From positions 1-32,016 of the forward strand of contig JAUMYP010000026.1 in the NCBI GenBank assembly GCA_030528565.1: 32,016 bases of DNA. The letters are read 5' to 3'. This document shows positions 25,073 through 32,016 of this stretch, one piece after another. The translations under genes were made by a program, and so were the position numbers. The notes under the pieces are model-generated. The model saw only the letters and a program-made list of their open reading frames with translations. It did not search any database and was not told the origin of the DNA. How positions within the stretch are numbered: position 1 is the first letter of the stretch; every line of letters begins with the position of its first letter. This stretch comes from Pseudomonadota bacterium. Its GTDB lineage: Bacteria > Pseudomonadota > Gammaproteobacteria > Xanthomonadales > Xanthomonadaceae.

Positions 25073-25957
25073 TTATGCCTGTCCGCCAATGGCAATCATT
25101 GTCACCAGCATGGCGAACAGGAACACCAACACAAGCAGGACGGCGTAGAGGGCCAGCACCACCTTGGTGACGGTATCAAGGCTGCGGGTTTGCAGCTCCG
25201 GGTGCGGGCTATAGGCCCATTTGTCCACCACCAGGGTGCTGCACATCATGTCGTGCAGGGCGCGCTTGCGGTCGGTAAAGGCGGCGATGAGCGTGCCGAT
25301 GCCCAAAGTGAAAACAAACACGAAGGCAAAGGCGAAGTAGCGCCCAAAGCCGCGCCAGAAGTTGATGCGCTCGCCATTATTGCCAACCACCTTGATGCCG
25401 CAGGCCATCTTGCCGAGCGTGGCCTGTGCCGGGCGCGACTGCAACCAGCCGTAGTAAATCGCGTGCAGGGTATAGAGCAGCGGATACAGGCCCAGCATCA
25501 GCCAGGTGAAGGCGCTTTCCTGCCCGCTTGGGATATCGCCGGCAAATGCGGCCAGCGAAAAACCGGCAACCAGCATCACCGGAATGATGATGATGTAGGA
25601 CAGCATGCCCACGATGAGGCTATCAATCACATTGGCCGCCACGCGCCGCCAGAAACCGGCATAGACGATATCGCTGCGGTCAATATCGGCGCTGGCTGGC
25701 AGGGGGGCCGCCAGTGACGGCAGCGGTGCGGCGCCCCGGGGCATGGGCGCAGGCAGCAGGCCGGGAATGGCGCTGGCGGGCCGCCAGTCACTCATGCCGT
25801 TTTTCCAGACCAGGGTATCGGCAGGCAGCAGGCCGTTCTGAACCTGGGCGAGCAGTTGCTCATGCGTCAGCGGGCCTTGCTGCTGGCGCCGGGCATCGAC
25901 ATAGAACCATTCGGCGGAGTTTGCGGTATCGGGGGTCGGGGCGGTGTTTTCGTTCAT
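25073..25957 (-). CDS. GYF_2-domain / RDD-family membrane protein
   Basis: The product has 294 residues. The N-terminal GYF_2 domain (EWFYVDARRQQQGPLTHEQL, then LVWKNGMSDWRP) sits before a proline-rich linker and an RDD domain (YAGFWRRVAANVIDSLIVG, with further helices including GFGRYFAFAFVFVFTLGIG), giving five or so membrane segments. The ATG at 25957 forms an ATGA with the upstream GYF_2 gene. RDD proteins are proposed transporters or exchangers; no substrate can be assigned. Confidence 0.85.
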   Translation of the reverse strand: MNENTAPTPDTANSAEWFYVDARRQQQGPLTHEQLLAQVQNGLLPADTLVWKNGMSDWRPASAIPGLLPAPMPRGAAPLPSLAAPLPASADIDRSDIVYAGFWRRVAANVIDSLIVGMLSYIIIIPVMLVAGFSLAAFAGDIPSGQESAFTWLMLGLYPLLYTLHAIYYGWLQSRPAQATLGKMACGIKVVGNNGERINFWRGFGRYFAFAFVFVFTLGIGTLIAAFTDRKRALHDMMCSTLVVDKWAYSPHPELQTRSLDTVTKVVLALYAVLLVLVFLFAMLVTMIAIGGQA

Positions 25958-26694
25958 GGGGTGTCTGGATTTTTGCAACTGCTGGGCAGAATTCGGTTGG
26001 CCAGGCTGGAGCCGCATAGCCATTCACCGTTATCGGCGTCATAGGCCAGCCATAGTTCTTCGTAGTCCAGCCTGGGGTTGCCAAAGCCGGTCAGGGTGGG
26101 CGCGATGATGCACTCGTAGCGGCCTTCATCGGTGTCGATGCCGATATAGACATCGGTGATATGGGGCTCCGGGAAATCATCGCGTTCGGGAATACTGGCC
26201 TCGCCATTGACCGGGCAGCGGCCATGCTCGGCATAAAACGCGGCAACCGATTGCTGGTAAGGACTGAGCGTGACAAGGGTACTGGCGATTTGGGCGCGCA
26301 GGGTGTAATCCTGATAGGCCGGTATGGCGATGGCAGCCAGGATGCCGATGACGGGAATGGCAAGCAGCCCCAGCACCAGTGCCACGACGAGCGCAATCAG
26401 GCAGCCTTTGTTGTGCCGGGGCGGCACGCTGGCCGCCGGGGCAGGCGCAGGGATGTTTGCGTCCTGCTGGCTGAAGCGGGCATCGCCGGTTTCCTGCGGC
26501 GGCAATGCCAGCACGGTGTGAAGCGGCTGCCATTTTTCCATTCCGGCTTTCCAGACCAGGCTCTCGCCTCTGAGCTGCCCCTGCTTGAGCAAGTCCAGCA
26601 ACGCCTCATGGTCAACCGGGCCTTGCTGCTGGTGCCTGGCGTCGGCATAGAACCATTCGGCGGTTGCCGGGGGCGGAGAGGATGTCGGGGTCAT
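25954..26694 (-). CDS. GYF_2-domain protein with pilin-like segment
   Basis: The product has 246 residues. The N-terminal GYF_2 domain (EWFYADARHQQQGPVDHEAL, then LVWKAGMEKWQP) is clearly a duplicate of the next gene's. A proline/alanine linker, a membrane helix (CLIALVVALVLGLLAIPVIG) running into a type IV pilin-like helix (ILAAIAIPAYQDYTLRAQI), and a globular C-terminal part with paired cysteines follow. It lacks a prepilin leader, so it is probably anchored rather than assembled in a pilus. Confidence 0.8.
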   Translation of the reverse strand: MTPTSSPPPATAEWFYADARHQQQGPVDHEALLDLLKQGQLRGESLVWKAGMEKWQPLHTVLALPPQETGDARFSQQDANIPAPAPAASVPPRHNKGCLIALVVALVLGLLAIPVIGILAAIAIPAYQDYTLRAQIASTLVTLSPYQQSVAAFYAEHGRCPVNGEASIPERDDFPEPHITDVYIGIDTDEGRYECIIAPTLTGFGNPRLDYEELWLAYDADNGEWLCGSSLANRILPSSCKNPDTP

Positions 26695-26712
26695 GGCCGC
26701 TTCCGGGATTGC

Positions 26713-27354
26713 TCAGGGGGTGCCCGCTTCAATGCCGCGCGTCTTGCGCCAGCGTGCCAGGGCTTCTTGTTGCTGGCTGTCCAGCAGGCCGCGTTCGGCT
26801 TGTTGCTGTTGCTGCATGTGCATGGCATCAACAAGCGCGGCGCGTTGTGCCTGGATGTCCTGGCTGAGTTTTTCGGTGACCGGCTTGCCTTCCAGCTCCA
26901 GGTCGGCGGCGGTGCGCATCAGTTGCAGCAGGCTCTTGCGCTGGGTGTTGATGGTCATCTGGCTGGTTTTCAGGCTCTCATCCACCAGCTCGTAACGCAC
27001 CTTGAAGGCATGCCGCAGTGCGTCTTCGCTGTCATAGGACTCGGCCAGCGCGGTATCCGAGCGTTTTTGCGCGGCAATCCTTTCAGCTTCCTGGCGGCGT
27101 GCGGCCTCTTGCGCGGCGGCTTCAGCCTGCTCGCCGGGCGAGAGGAGCCGTTCCGTGCGTGCACCGGGCAGGCCGGTGCGGCTGCTGATTTCGGTGCGGG
27201 CACTGTTGACCGCAGAGGCTGGCAGAGCATCGCCACAGACCTTGCGGCCGCCTTCATCCCAGCAATAGAGTTTTCGCTCGGCAGGCTTGTTTTGCGCCGC
27301 AACCGGCAGGGCAGTCAACAGTATGGCCAGCGTCAGATAGCGGGTGATGGACAT
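26713..27354 (-). CDS. exported protein with Cys-rich start and coiled coil
   Basis: The product has 213 residues. The signal peptide is MSITRYLTLAILLTALPVAAQ; a short DUF4124-like element follows (KLYCWDEGGRKVCGDALP), then long charged helices (AAAQEAARRQEAERIAAQK; MQQQQQAERGLLDSQQQEAL). It is a periplasmic protein of unknown function. The ATG at 27354 has agg 8 bases upstream. It sits between pyrE (19 bases) and the GYF_2 pilin-like gene (18 bases). Confidence 0.78.
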   Translation of the reverse strand: MSITRYLTLAILLTALPVAAQNKPAERKLYCWDEGGRKVCGDALPASAVNSARTEISSRTGLPGARTERLLSPGEQAEAAAQEAARRQEAERIAAQKRSDTALAESYDSEDALRHAFKVRYELVDESLKTSQMTINTQRKSLLQLMRTAADLELEGKPVTEKLSQDIQAQRAALVDAMHMQQQQQAERGLLDSQQQEALARWRKTRGIEAGTP

Positions 27355-27373
27355 GGGCTTTACCTGATGGATT

Positions 27374-28030
27374 TCAGTCTGCGCGCGCGCCGTAGCGGTT
27401 GCGGTAATCGGCCAGTGCGGCGCGCCATTGCGCAAGTTCGGCGTTTTGTGCGGAAAAATCAAGCAAGTCGGCCAGGGAAGCGACGGCAATCACCGGCACC
27501 TGGTGTTCTTCGGCCACACCGCGCGCGGCCGAGCGCGGGTCGCCTTCGCGGACGATTTCCTGCCGGTCAAGGCCAATCACGATACCGGCCACCGTGCCCC
27601 CGGCTTCGGTAATCAGCCCCAGCGCCTCACGGATAGCCGTGCCTGCGGTAATCACGTCATCGACAATCAGCACCCGCTGCCCGGCCATCGGCGCGCCAAT
27701 CAGGTGGCCGCCCTCGCCATGGGCCTTGGCTTCCTTGCGGTTGAACGCCAGCGGTACATCACGGCCATCGGCGGCCATCGCGCAGGCCACTGCGGTCGCT
27801 AGCGGGATGCCCTTGTAGGCCGGGCCAAACAGCATGTCGAAGGCCAGCCCGGCCTCGTTCACCGCGTCCGCATAGGCGCGTCCCAGCGTGGCCAGTGACT
27901 GCCCGGAATCAAACCGGCCTGCATTGAAAAAATACGGGCTGATGCGGCCAGACTTGAGTGTGAACTCGCCAAAGCGCAGGGCCTGGGCTTTGAGGGCGGC
28001 AGCAAGAAAACGGGAGCGATGGTCGTTCAT
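27374..28030 (-). CDS. pyrE: orotate phosphoribosyltransferase
   Basis: It makes OMP from orotate and PRPP in pyrimidine synthesis. The product has 218 residues with FTLKSGRISPYFFNAG near the N-terminus, FGPAYKGIPLA, the catalytic RKEAKAHGEGG loop, and the PRPP motif VLIVDDVITAGTAIRE. The ATG at 28030 is chosen for family length; a longer frame from 28075 adds an unlikely extension. It is divergent from the second exonuclease III gene across 71 bases and heads the minus-strand run down to topA. Confidence 0.95.
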   Translation of the reverse strand: MNDHRSRFLAAALKAQALRFGEFTLKSGRISPYFFNAGRFDSGQSLATLGRAYADAVNEAGLAFDMLFGPAYKGIPLATAVACAMAADGRDVPLAFNRKEAKAHGEGGHLIGAPMAGQRVLIVDDVITAGTAIREALGLITEAGGTVAGIVIGLDRQEIVREGDPRSAARGVAEEHQVPVIAVASLADLLDFSAQNAELAQWRAALADYRNRYGARAD

Positions 28031-28101
28031 AAGGACAGTGGATGAGCGTGTGAGTGCCAGCGGCATTGTTATCATCGTCCCATATTCACACGGATACCGC
28101 G

Positions 28102-28920
28102 ATGCGTATTTTGAGTTTCAACGCCAACGGCCTGCGTTCGGCGGCCAAAAAAGGCTTCTTTGAGTGGTTTGCCGCGCAGGATATCGACCTGTTGTGCGTA
28201 CAGGAAACCAAGGCGCAAACGCCGCAATTGCAAGTGCCGGAGCTGTTGCCTGCGGGCTATCACGCGCATTTTCGCGATTCCACGGTGAAAAAAGGCTATA
28301 GCGGTGTGGCGATTTACAGCCGCCGTGCGCCGGATGAGGTCATCACCGGGCTTGGGCGCGAGGACTTTGACGAAGAAGGCCGCTATATCGAAGCGCGCTT
28401 TGGCAATCTGAGCGTGGTGTCTTTTTATATCCCGTCGGGCAGCTCTGGCGAAGTGCGCCAGGCGGTGAAAGAAGACGTGATGCGCTGGCTGGCGCCGATT
28501 CTGGATGAATGGCTCGCCAGTGGCCGCGAATATGTGCTGTGCGGCGACTGGAATATCGTGCGCAGCCGCAATGACATCAAGAACTGGAGTGGCAACCAGA
28601 AGAACTCCGGCTGCCTGCCGCATGAGCGCGCCTGGCTGTCCGGCCTGATTGATGATGACTGCCACGATGGCCTCATCACGCCGCGCGAAGGGGGCTGGAA
28701 GGATTCGTTCCGGGTGCTCAAGCCCGATGCCGCCGAATACACCTGGTGGAGCCAGCGCGGCCAGGCGCGTGCCAACAACGTCGGCTGGCGCATCGACTAT
28801 CAGCTGGTGACGCCCCGGCTGGCCGGACATATCCGTGAAGTGGCGATTTTTCCGGAGCCCAAATTCTCCGACCACGCCCCTTATCTGGTGGACTATGACT
28901 GGCCGGAGTGGCAGGCATGA
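28102..28920 (+). CDS. exodeoxyribonuclease III (second paralogue)
   Basis: This is an EEP-fold DNA repair nuclease of 272 residues. Motifs in order are MRILSFNANGLRSAAKKGF, CVQETKAQ, SFYIPSG, LCGDWNIVRSRNDIKNW, YTWWSQRGQARANNVGWRID and FSDHAP. The RANNVGWRID element and N-terminus place it with the ExoA/APE1-like branch rather than the XthA-like enzyme also in the window. It overlaps the AmpG-like gene in an ATGA, so both are co-translated. Confidence 0.93.
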   Translation: MRILSFNANGLRSAAKKGFFEWFAAQDIDLLCVQETKAQTPQLQVPELLPAGYHAHFRDSTVKKGYSGVAIYSRRAPDEVITGLGREDFDEEGRYIEARFGNLSVVSFYIPSGSSGEVRQAVKEDVMRWLAPILDEWLASGREYVLCGDWNIVRSRNDIKNWSGNQKNSGCLPHERAWLSGLIDDDCHDGLITPREGGWKDSFRVLKPDAAEYTWWSQRGQARANNVGWRIDYQLVTPRLAGHIREVAIFPEPKFSDHAPYLVDYDWPEWQA

Positions 28921-30206
28921 GTGCGGGCAAGCAAAAAATGAGCGTCTGGAAGGCGTTTTCCGCGCCTTCGGCCTGGACGATGTTTTTCTTCGGTTTTGCT
29001 TCCGGCCTGCCGTTCTTGCTGGTGGCCGGGACGCTGGCCTATTGGCTGAAAGAAAACGGACTGGTGCTCAAGGACATCACCCTGATTGCCAGTGCCGGCA
29101 TTGCCTATACCCTGAAATTCCTCTGGGCGCCGCTGGTTGACCAATGGCGCCTGCCGCTCCTGGGACGATTGGGGCTTAGGCGTGGCTGGATGCTGCTGGC
29201 GCAAATCATCATCATCACCGGGCTGGTGGGCATGGCGATGCTGACTCCGGATACGCTGGCGCCCTTTGTCTGGGTGACAGTGATGGTGGCTTTTGCCGGT
29301 GCCACGCTGGATATCGCCGTGGACGCCTATCGCGTGGAAATCGCCCCGCAAGAGGCGCAAGGCGCCTTGGTGGCGACCTATTCGCTGGGTTATCGCATCG
29401 CCCTGATTCTAACCGGCGCGCTCGCCCTGGTGCTGGCCGACCATGTGTCCTGGCCACTGGTCTATACACTGATGGCAGCGGCCATGCTGATTCCGGTGGT
29501 GACAGTGCTGCTGGCAGCCGAGCCTGCGGTACAGCGCATCCGCCATGAAACCTGGGGGCAAAGCATCCGGCATGGCGTGGTGGAGCCGTTTGCCGATTTC
29601 TTCCGCCGTTTTGGCAGTACGCTTGCCATCATCCTGCTGCTGTTCATCCTGCTGGCCAAGATTTCCGACCAGTCGCTGGGCGGCGGCATCATGGCGCCGT
29701 TCTATCTTGACCAGGGCTATAGCAAGACACAGATTGCCGCGATTACCAAGGTGTATGGCATCTGGGTGGGCATGGCCGGGGTATTTCTCGGCGGTATTGC
29801 CATTGCACGCTGGGGAGTGCGATGGCCACTGCTGGCCGGGGTACTGCTGGGCGCAGTCAGCAATCTGCTGTATGTCTGGCTGGAAGGCGCCAATGGCGAT
29901 TTGCAAAAACTCACCATCGTGATTTCCGGCGAAAATCTGGCTCAGGGCTTCCAGGGCACCACGCTGGTGGCGTTTCTCTCATCGCTGGTCAACCAGCGTT
30001 TTACCGCCACCCAGTACGCGCTGTTTTCTTCGCTGACCATGCTGCCGGGCAAACTGCTGACGGCCGTTTCCGGCGCCATTGTGCTGAAGATTGGCTATGG
30101 CAATTACTTCTGGATGACCGCCCTGGTGTCCGCCCCGGCAATATTGCTGTTTTTCGTACTGATGCCGCAGCTGGAGCGGCGCGAGGCCGAGGCTTCATCC
30201 AAGTGA
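28917..30206 (+). CDS. ampG: AmpG-family MFS permease
   Basis: The product has 429 residues and about 12 membrane helices. The start region FFFGFASGLPFLLVAGTLAY, the LKFLWAPLVDQW loop, DIAVDAYRVEI and LISSLVNQRFT-like FLSSLVNQRFTATQYALFSS are hallmarks of AmpG. AmpG imports anhydromuropeptides for cell-wall recycling and feeds beta-lactamase induction; no ampR/ampC/ampD is in this window. The ATG at 28917 overlaps the nuclease stop; one 9 bases upstream is possible. Confidence 0.9.
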   Translation: MSAGKQKMSVWKAFSAPSAWTMFFFGFASGLPFLLVAGTLAYWLKENGLVLKDITLIASAGIAYTLKFLWAPLVDQWRLPLLGRLGLRRGWMLLAQIIIITGLVGMAMLTPDTLAPFVWVTVMVAFAGATLDIAVDAYRVEIAPQEAQGALVATYSLGYRIALILTGALALVLADHVSWPLVYTLMAAAMLIPVVTVLLAAEPAVQRIRHETWGQSIRHGVVEPFADFFRRFGSTLAIILLLFILLAKISDQSLGGGIMAPFYLDQGYSKTQIAAITKVYGIWVGMAGVFLGGIAIARWGVRWPLLAGVLLGAVSNLLYVWLEGANGDLQKLTIVISGENLAQGFQGTTLVAFLSSLVNQRFTATQYALFSSLTMLPGKLLTAVSGAIVLKIGYGNYFWMTALVSAPAILLFFVLMPQLERREAEASSK

Positions 30207-30335
30207 CATCAGCCGTAAACACGCCATGAAAAATCCACGGTGCGCGGCCTGATGTGTTTGCGCGCTTGTTCCGGGTATGCACGCGTTAGAGCCTGCTCAA
30301 AGGCTTTTCCTGGCGCTGGCGGTGCAAGCCATTGG

Positions 30336-30361
30336 GCAAGGCAACCCATGTGTTGCCTTGC
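30336..30361. other. perfect 10-bp hairpin in ampG-purH spacer
   Basis: GCAAGGCAAC pairs with GTTGCCTTGC across a CCATGT loop. It has no T-run. It stands ten bases before a second hairpin that does have T-runs. The rest of the 195-base spacer between the convergent genes shows no gene. Confidence 0.7.
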
Positions 30362-30370
30362 AGGTGCTGA

Positions 30371-30404
30371 GAAAAGCCCCTGGACAGGTTCCCAGGGCGT
30401 TTTA
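30371..30404. terminator. bidirectional intrinsic terminator between ampG and purH
   Basis: CCCTGG (30378-30383) pairs with CCAGGG (30392-30397) across 8 bases. The stem is followed by CGTTTT on the plus strand and by GCTTTTCT on the minus strand, so it can end both transcripts. The purH TAA lies within the plus-strand T-run. The stem is short, and the upstream hairpin may help the plus-strand transcript. Confidence 0.65.
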
Positions 30405-31991
30405 GTGGCGGAAATGACGCACGCCAGTGAATACCATGGCAAGGCCGTGCTCGTCAGCGGCGGCGATGACTTCCGCATCACGCATTGAGCCGCCGGGCTG
30501 AATCACTGCCTTGATGCCGGCCGCAGCCGCAGCGTCGATGCCGTCGCGGAACGGGAAGAACGCATCCGAGGCCATTACCGAGCCTTGCACTTGCAGCCCG
30601 GCATCCTGTGCCTTGATGCCGGCGATGCGCGCCGAATACACCCGGCTCATCTGCCCGGCGCCGACACCGATGGTGCGCCCGTCGCGGGCATAGACGATGG
30701 CATTGGACTTGACGAACTTGGCCACTTGCCAGGCAAACAGCAGGTCATCCAGCTGTGCTTCGCTGGGCGCCACGCGGCTGACCACGCGCAATTCATCGCG
30801 GCGTACCTGGCGCAGGTCGGCGCTTTGCATCAGCAGGCCGCCACCGATTTGCTTGACCTCCAGCGGCGTGCCCTGGCGCGCAGCCATCGGGATGCGCAGA
30901 ACGCGCACATTGGCTTTTTTCTGGGCGTATTCCAGCGCGGCGGGTGCATAGTCCGGAGCAATCAGCACTTCGACGAACTGCCGGTCGAGAATGCTCTTGC
31001 AGGTTTCGGCATCCAGCGTGCGGTTGAAGGCGATGATGCCGCCAAAGGCGCTGGTCGGGTCGGTGGCATAGGCAGCCTCGTAGGCGGCGCCGGCGTCGGC
31101 AGCTACCGCCACGCCACAGGGGTTGGCATGTTTGACGATGACACAGGCCGGTGCCTGGAACTGGCGCACGCATTCCCAGGCGGCATCGGCATCGGCCAGG
31201 TTGTTGAAAGAAAGTTCCTTGCCCTGCAACTGGGTGAAGGTCGCCAGGGTGCCGGGGGCAGGGGCGACATCGCGGTAGAACGCTGCCTGCTGGTGCGGGT
31301 TTTCGCCGTAGCGCAGGTCCATCACCTTGATGGCGCTGCCATTGGCCTGCGCCGGAAAAGCGGATTTCTCGCCATCATCACTGAGTGCGGAGAGCAGGTC
31401 GCTGATGCGTGCATCGTATTGCGCCACGCGGTTGAAGGCGGCGACCGAAAGCTGCCAGCGGGTTTTGCCCGACAGCGCGCCAGCATTGGCCTGCAATTCG
31501 GCCAGCAGCGCCGGATATTGCGCCGGGGCAGTGGCAACCGCCACGCGGGCAAAGTTCTTGGCTGCCGAGCGCAGCATCGCCGGGCCGCCGATATCGATGT
31601 TTTCAATCAGCTCCTCAAAACTGACATCCGGCTTTTGCGAGACTTGCTCAAACGGATACAGGTTCAGCACCAGAAGGTCAATGGCGGCGATGCCATGCTC
31701 GGCCATCACGGCATCGTCGCTGCCGGTGCGACCCAGCAGGCCACCGTGTACCTTCGGGTGCAGGGTCTTCACCCGGCCATCCATCATCTCCGGAAAGCCG
31801 GTGACTTCGCTGACATCCTTTACCGCAAGCCCGGCCTCGCGCAGTGCACGGGCGGTGCCGCCGGTGGAGATAAGTTCCACATCCAGTGCCGCCAGGGCGT
31901 TGGCAAGCTCGATGAGGCCGGTCTTGTCGGAAACCGAAAGCAGGGCGCGGCGGATGCGGCGGGTTTCGCCGGTGACGGGTTTGAGAGACAT
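30402..31991 (-). CDS. purH: bifunctional AICAR transformylase / IMP cyclohydrolase
   Basis: It catalyses the last two steps of IMP synthesis. The product has 529 residues. The N-terminal MGS-like IMP cyclohydrolase domain has [31 protein letters not shown] and [16 protein letters not shown]; the C-terminal transformylase has [13 protein letters not shown], the KHANPCG catalytic motif and a terminal [15 protein letters not shown] with FTGVRHFRH. The start has 25 bases of window sequence upstream, with gggtaatt but no clear site. Confidence 0.97.
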   Translation of the reverse strand: MSLKPVTGETRRIRRALLSVSDKTGLIELANALAALDVELISTGGTARALREAGLAVKDVSEVTGFPEMMDGRVKTLHPKVHGGLLGRTGSDDAVMAEHGIAAIDLLVLNLYPFEQVSQKPDVSFEELIENIDIGGPAMLRSAAKNFARVAVATAPAQYPALLAELQANAGALSGKTRWQLSVAAFNRVAQYDARISDLLSALSDDGEKSAFPAQANGSAIKVMDLRYGENPHQQAAFYRDVAPAPGTLATFTQLQGKELSFNNLADADAAWECVRQFQAPACVIVKHANPCGVAVAADAGAAYEAAYATDPTSAFGGIIAFNRTLDAETCKSILDRQFVEVLIAPDYAPAALEYAQKKANVRVLRIPMAARQGTPLEVKQIGGGLLMQSADLRQVRRDELRVVSRVAPSEAQLDDLLFAWQVAKFVKSNAIVYARDGRTIGVGAGQMSRVYSARIAGIKAQDAGLQVQGSVMASDAFFPFRDGIDAAAAAGIKAVIQPGGSMRDAEVIAAADEHGLAMVFTGVRHFRH

Positions 31992-32016
31992 GGGTAATTA
32001 CGGGCTGTGACAGGGG

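Noticed and set aside
30209-30481. 90-codon minus-strand ORF overlapping the end of purH
   Set aside because: It spans both hairpins of the terminator region, overlaps purH in another frame and has no recognisable features.
30585-31997. 470-codon open frame opposite purH
   Set aside because: Shadow of purH; no domain or ribosome site supports it.

Overview
The window looks like a stretch of gammaproteobacterial chromosome, probably from the Xanthomonadales (Lysobacterales). It carries a roughly 11-kb accessory, conflict-type locus at its left end. The lineage call rests on the housekeeping part: a chorismatase of the XanB2 type upstream of an Mg-type hemB, a TopA with C-terminal GRFGP repeats and an H1-like lysine tail, paired GYF_2-domain genes (one pilin-like, one RDD), DUF4124-type periplasmic proteins and an AmpG-like permease. 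The species cannot be read from the sequence. Base composition splits the window: one 60-base line in the accessory part (1921-1980) has 23 G+C by hand count, and one in the housekeeping part (16501-16560) has 40.

Left region (1-11980, all on the + strand). A WYL-domain regulator, cut by the window edge, is followed by a 397-bp stretch with three dyad symmetries and two tiny overlapping ORFs. Then comes a tightly packed set of eight genes: a TerB-like protein, two dynamin-like GTPases with opposite domain layouts, a tail-anchored protein built from a duplicated unknown domain, a large HerA/VirB4-type ATPase with a glycine-zipper segment, a WHH-type HNH nuclease resembling polymorphic-toxin tips, a probable immunity protein, and an RX4H HEPN protein. 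Five junctions overlap by 1-4 bases or leave 3 bases, which argues for one operon. I read it as a candidate membrane-associated anti-phage or conflict system. I do not know this gene combination as a named system. The parts resemble pieces of several known ones: TerB as in Shango, dynamins as in Eleos, HerA ATPases as in the SIR2-HerA and DUF4297-HerA systems, and WYL control as in BrxR/CapW.

Right region (11988-31991). These are ordinary chromosomal genes in short operons. A PPTase abuts the island. Next are a GlsB-like membrane protein, a minus-strand xthA - heme oxygenase - ybaN group, and yrdA on the plus strand. A minus-strand operon runs lipoprotein - chorismatase - two small membrane proteins - hemB - acetyltransferase - aroE. 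It is followed by an SDR, and then a minus-strand group pyrE - periplasmic protein - GYF_2 pilin-like - GYF_2/RDD - topA - tsaC - acpH - DUF4124 protein. A second exonuclease III and an AmpG-like permease lie on the plus strand, and purH ends the window on the minus strand.

I saw no tRNA, rRNA, CRISPR array, insertion sequence or integrase. All functional calls come from reading motifs by eye; no search was run.
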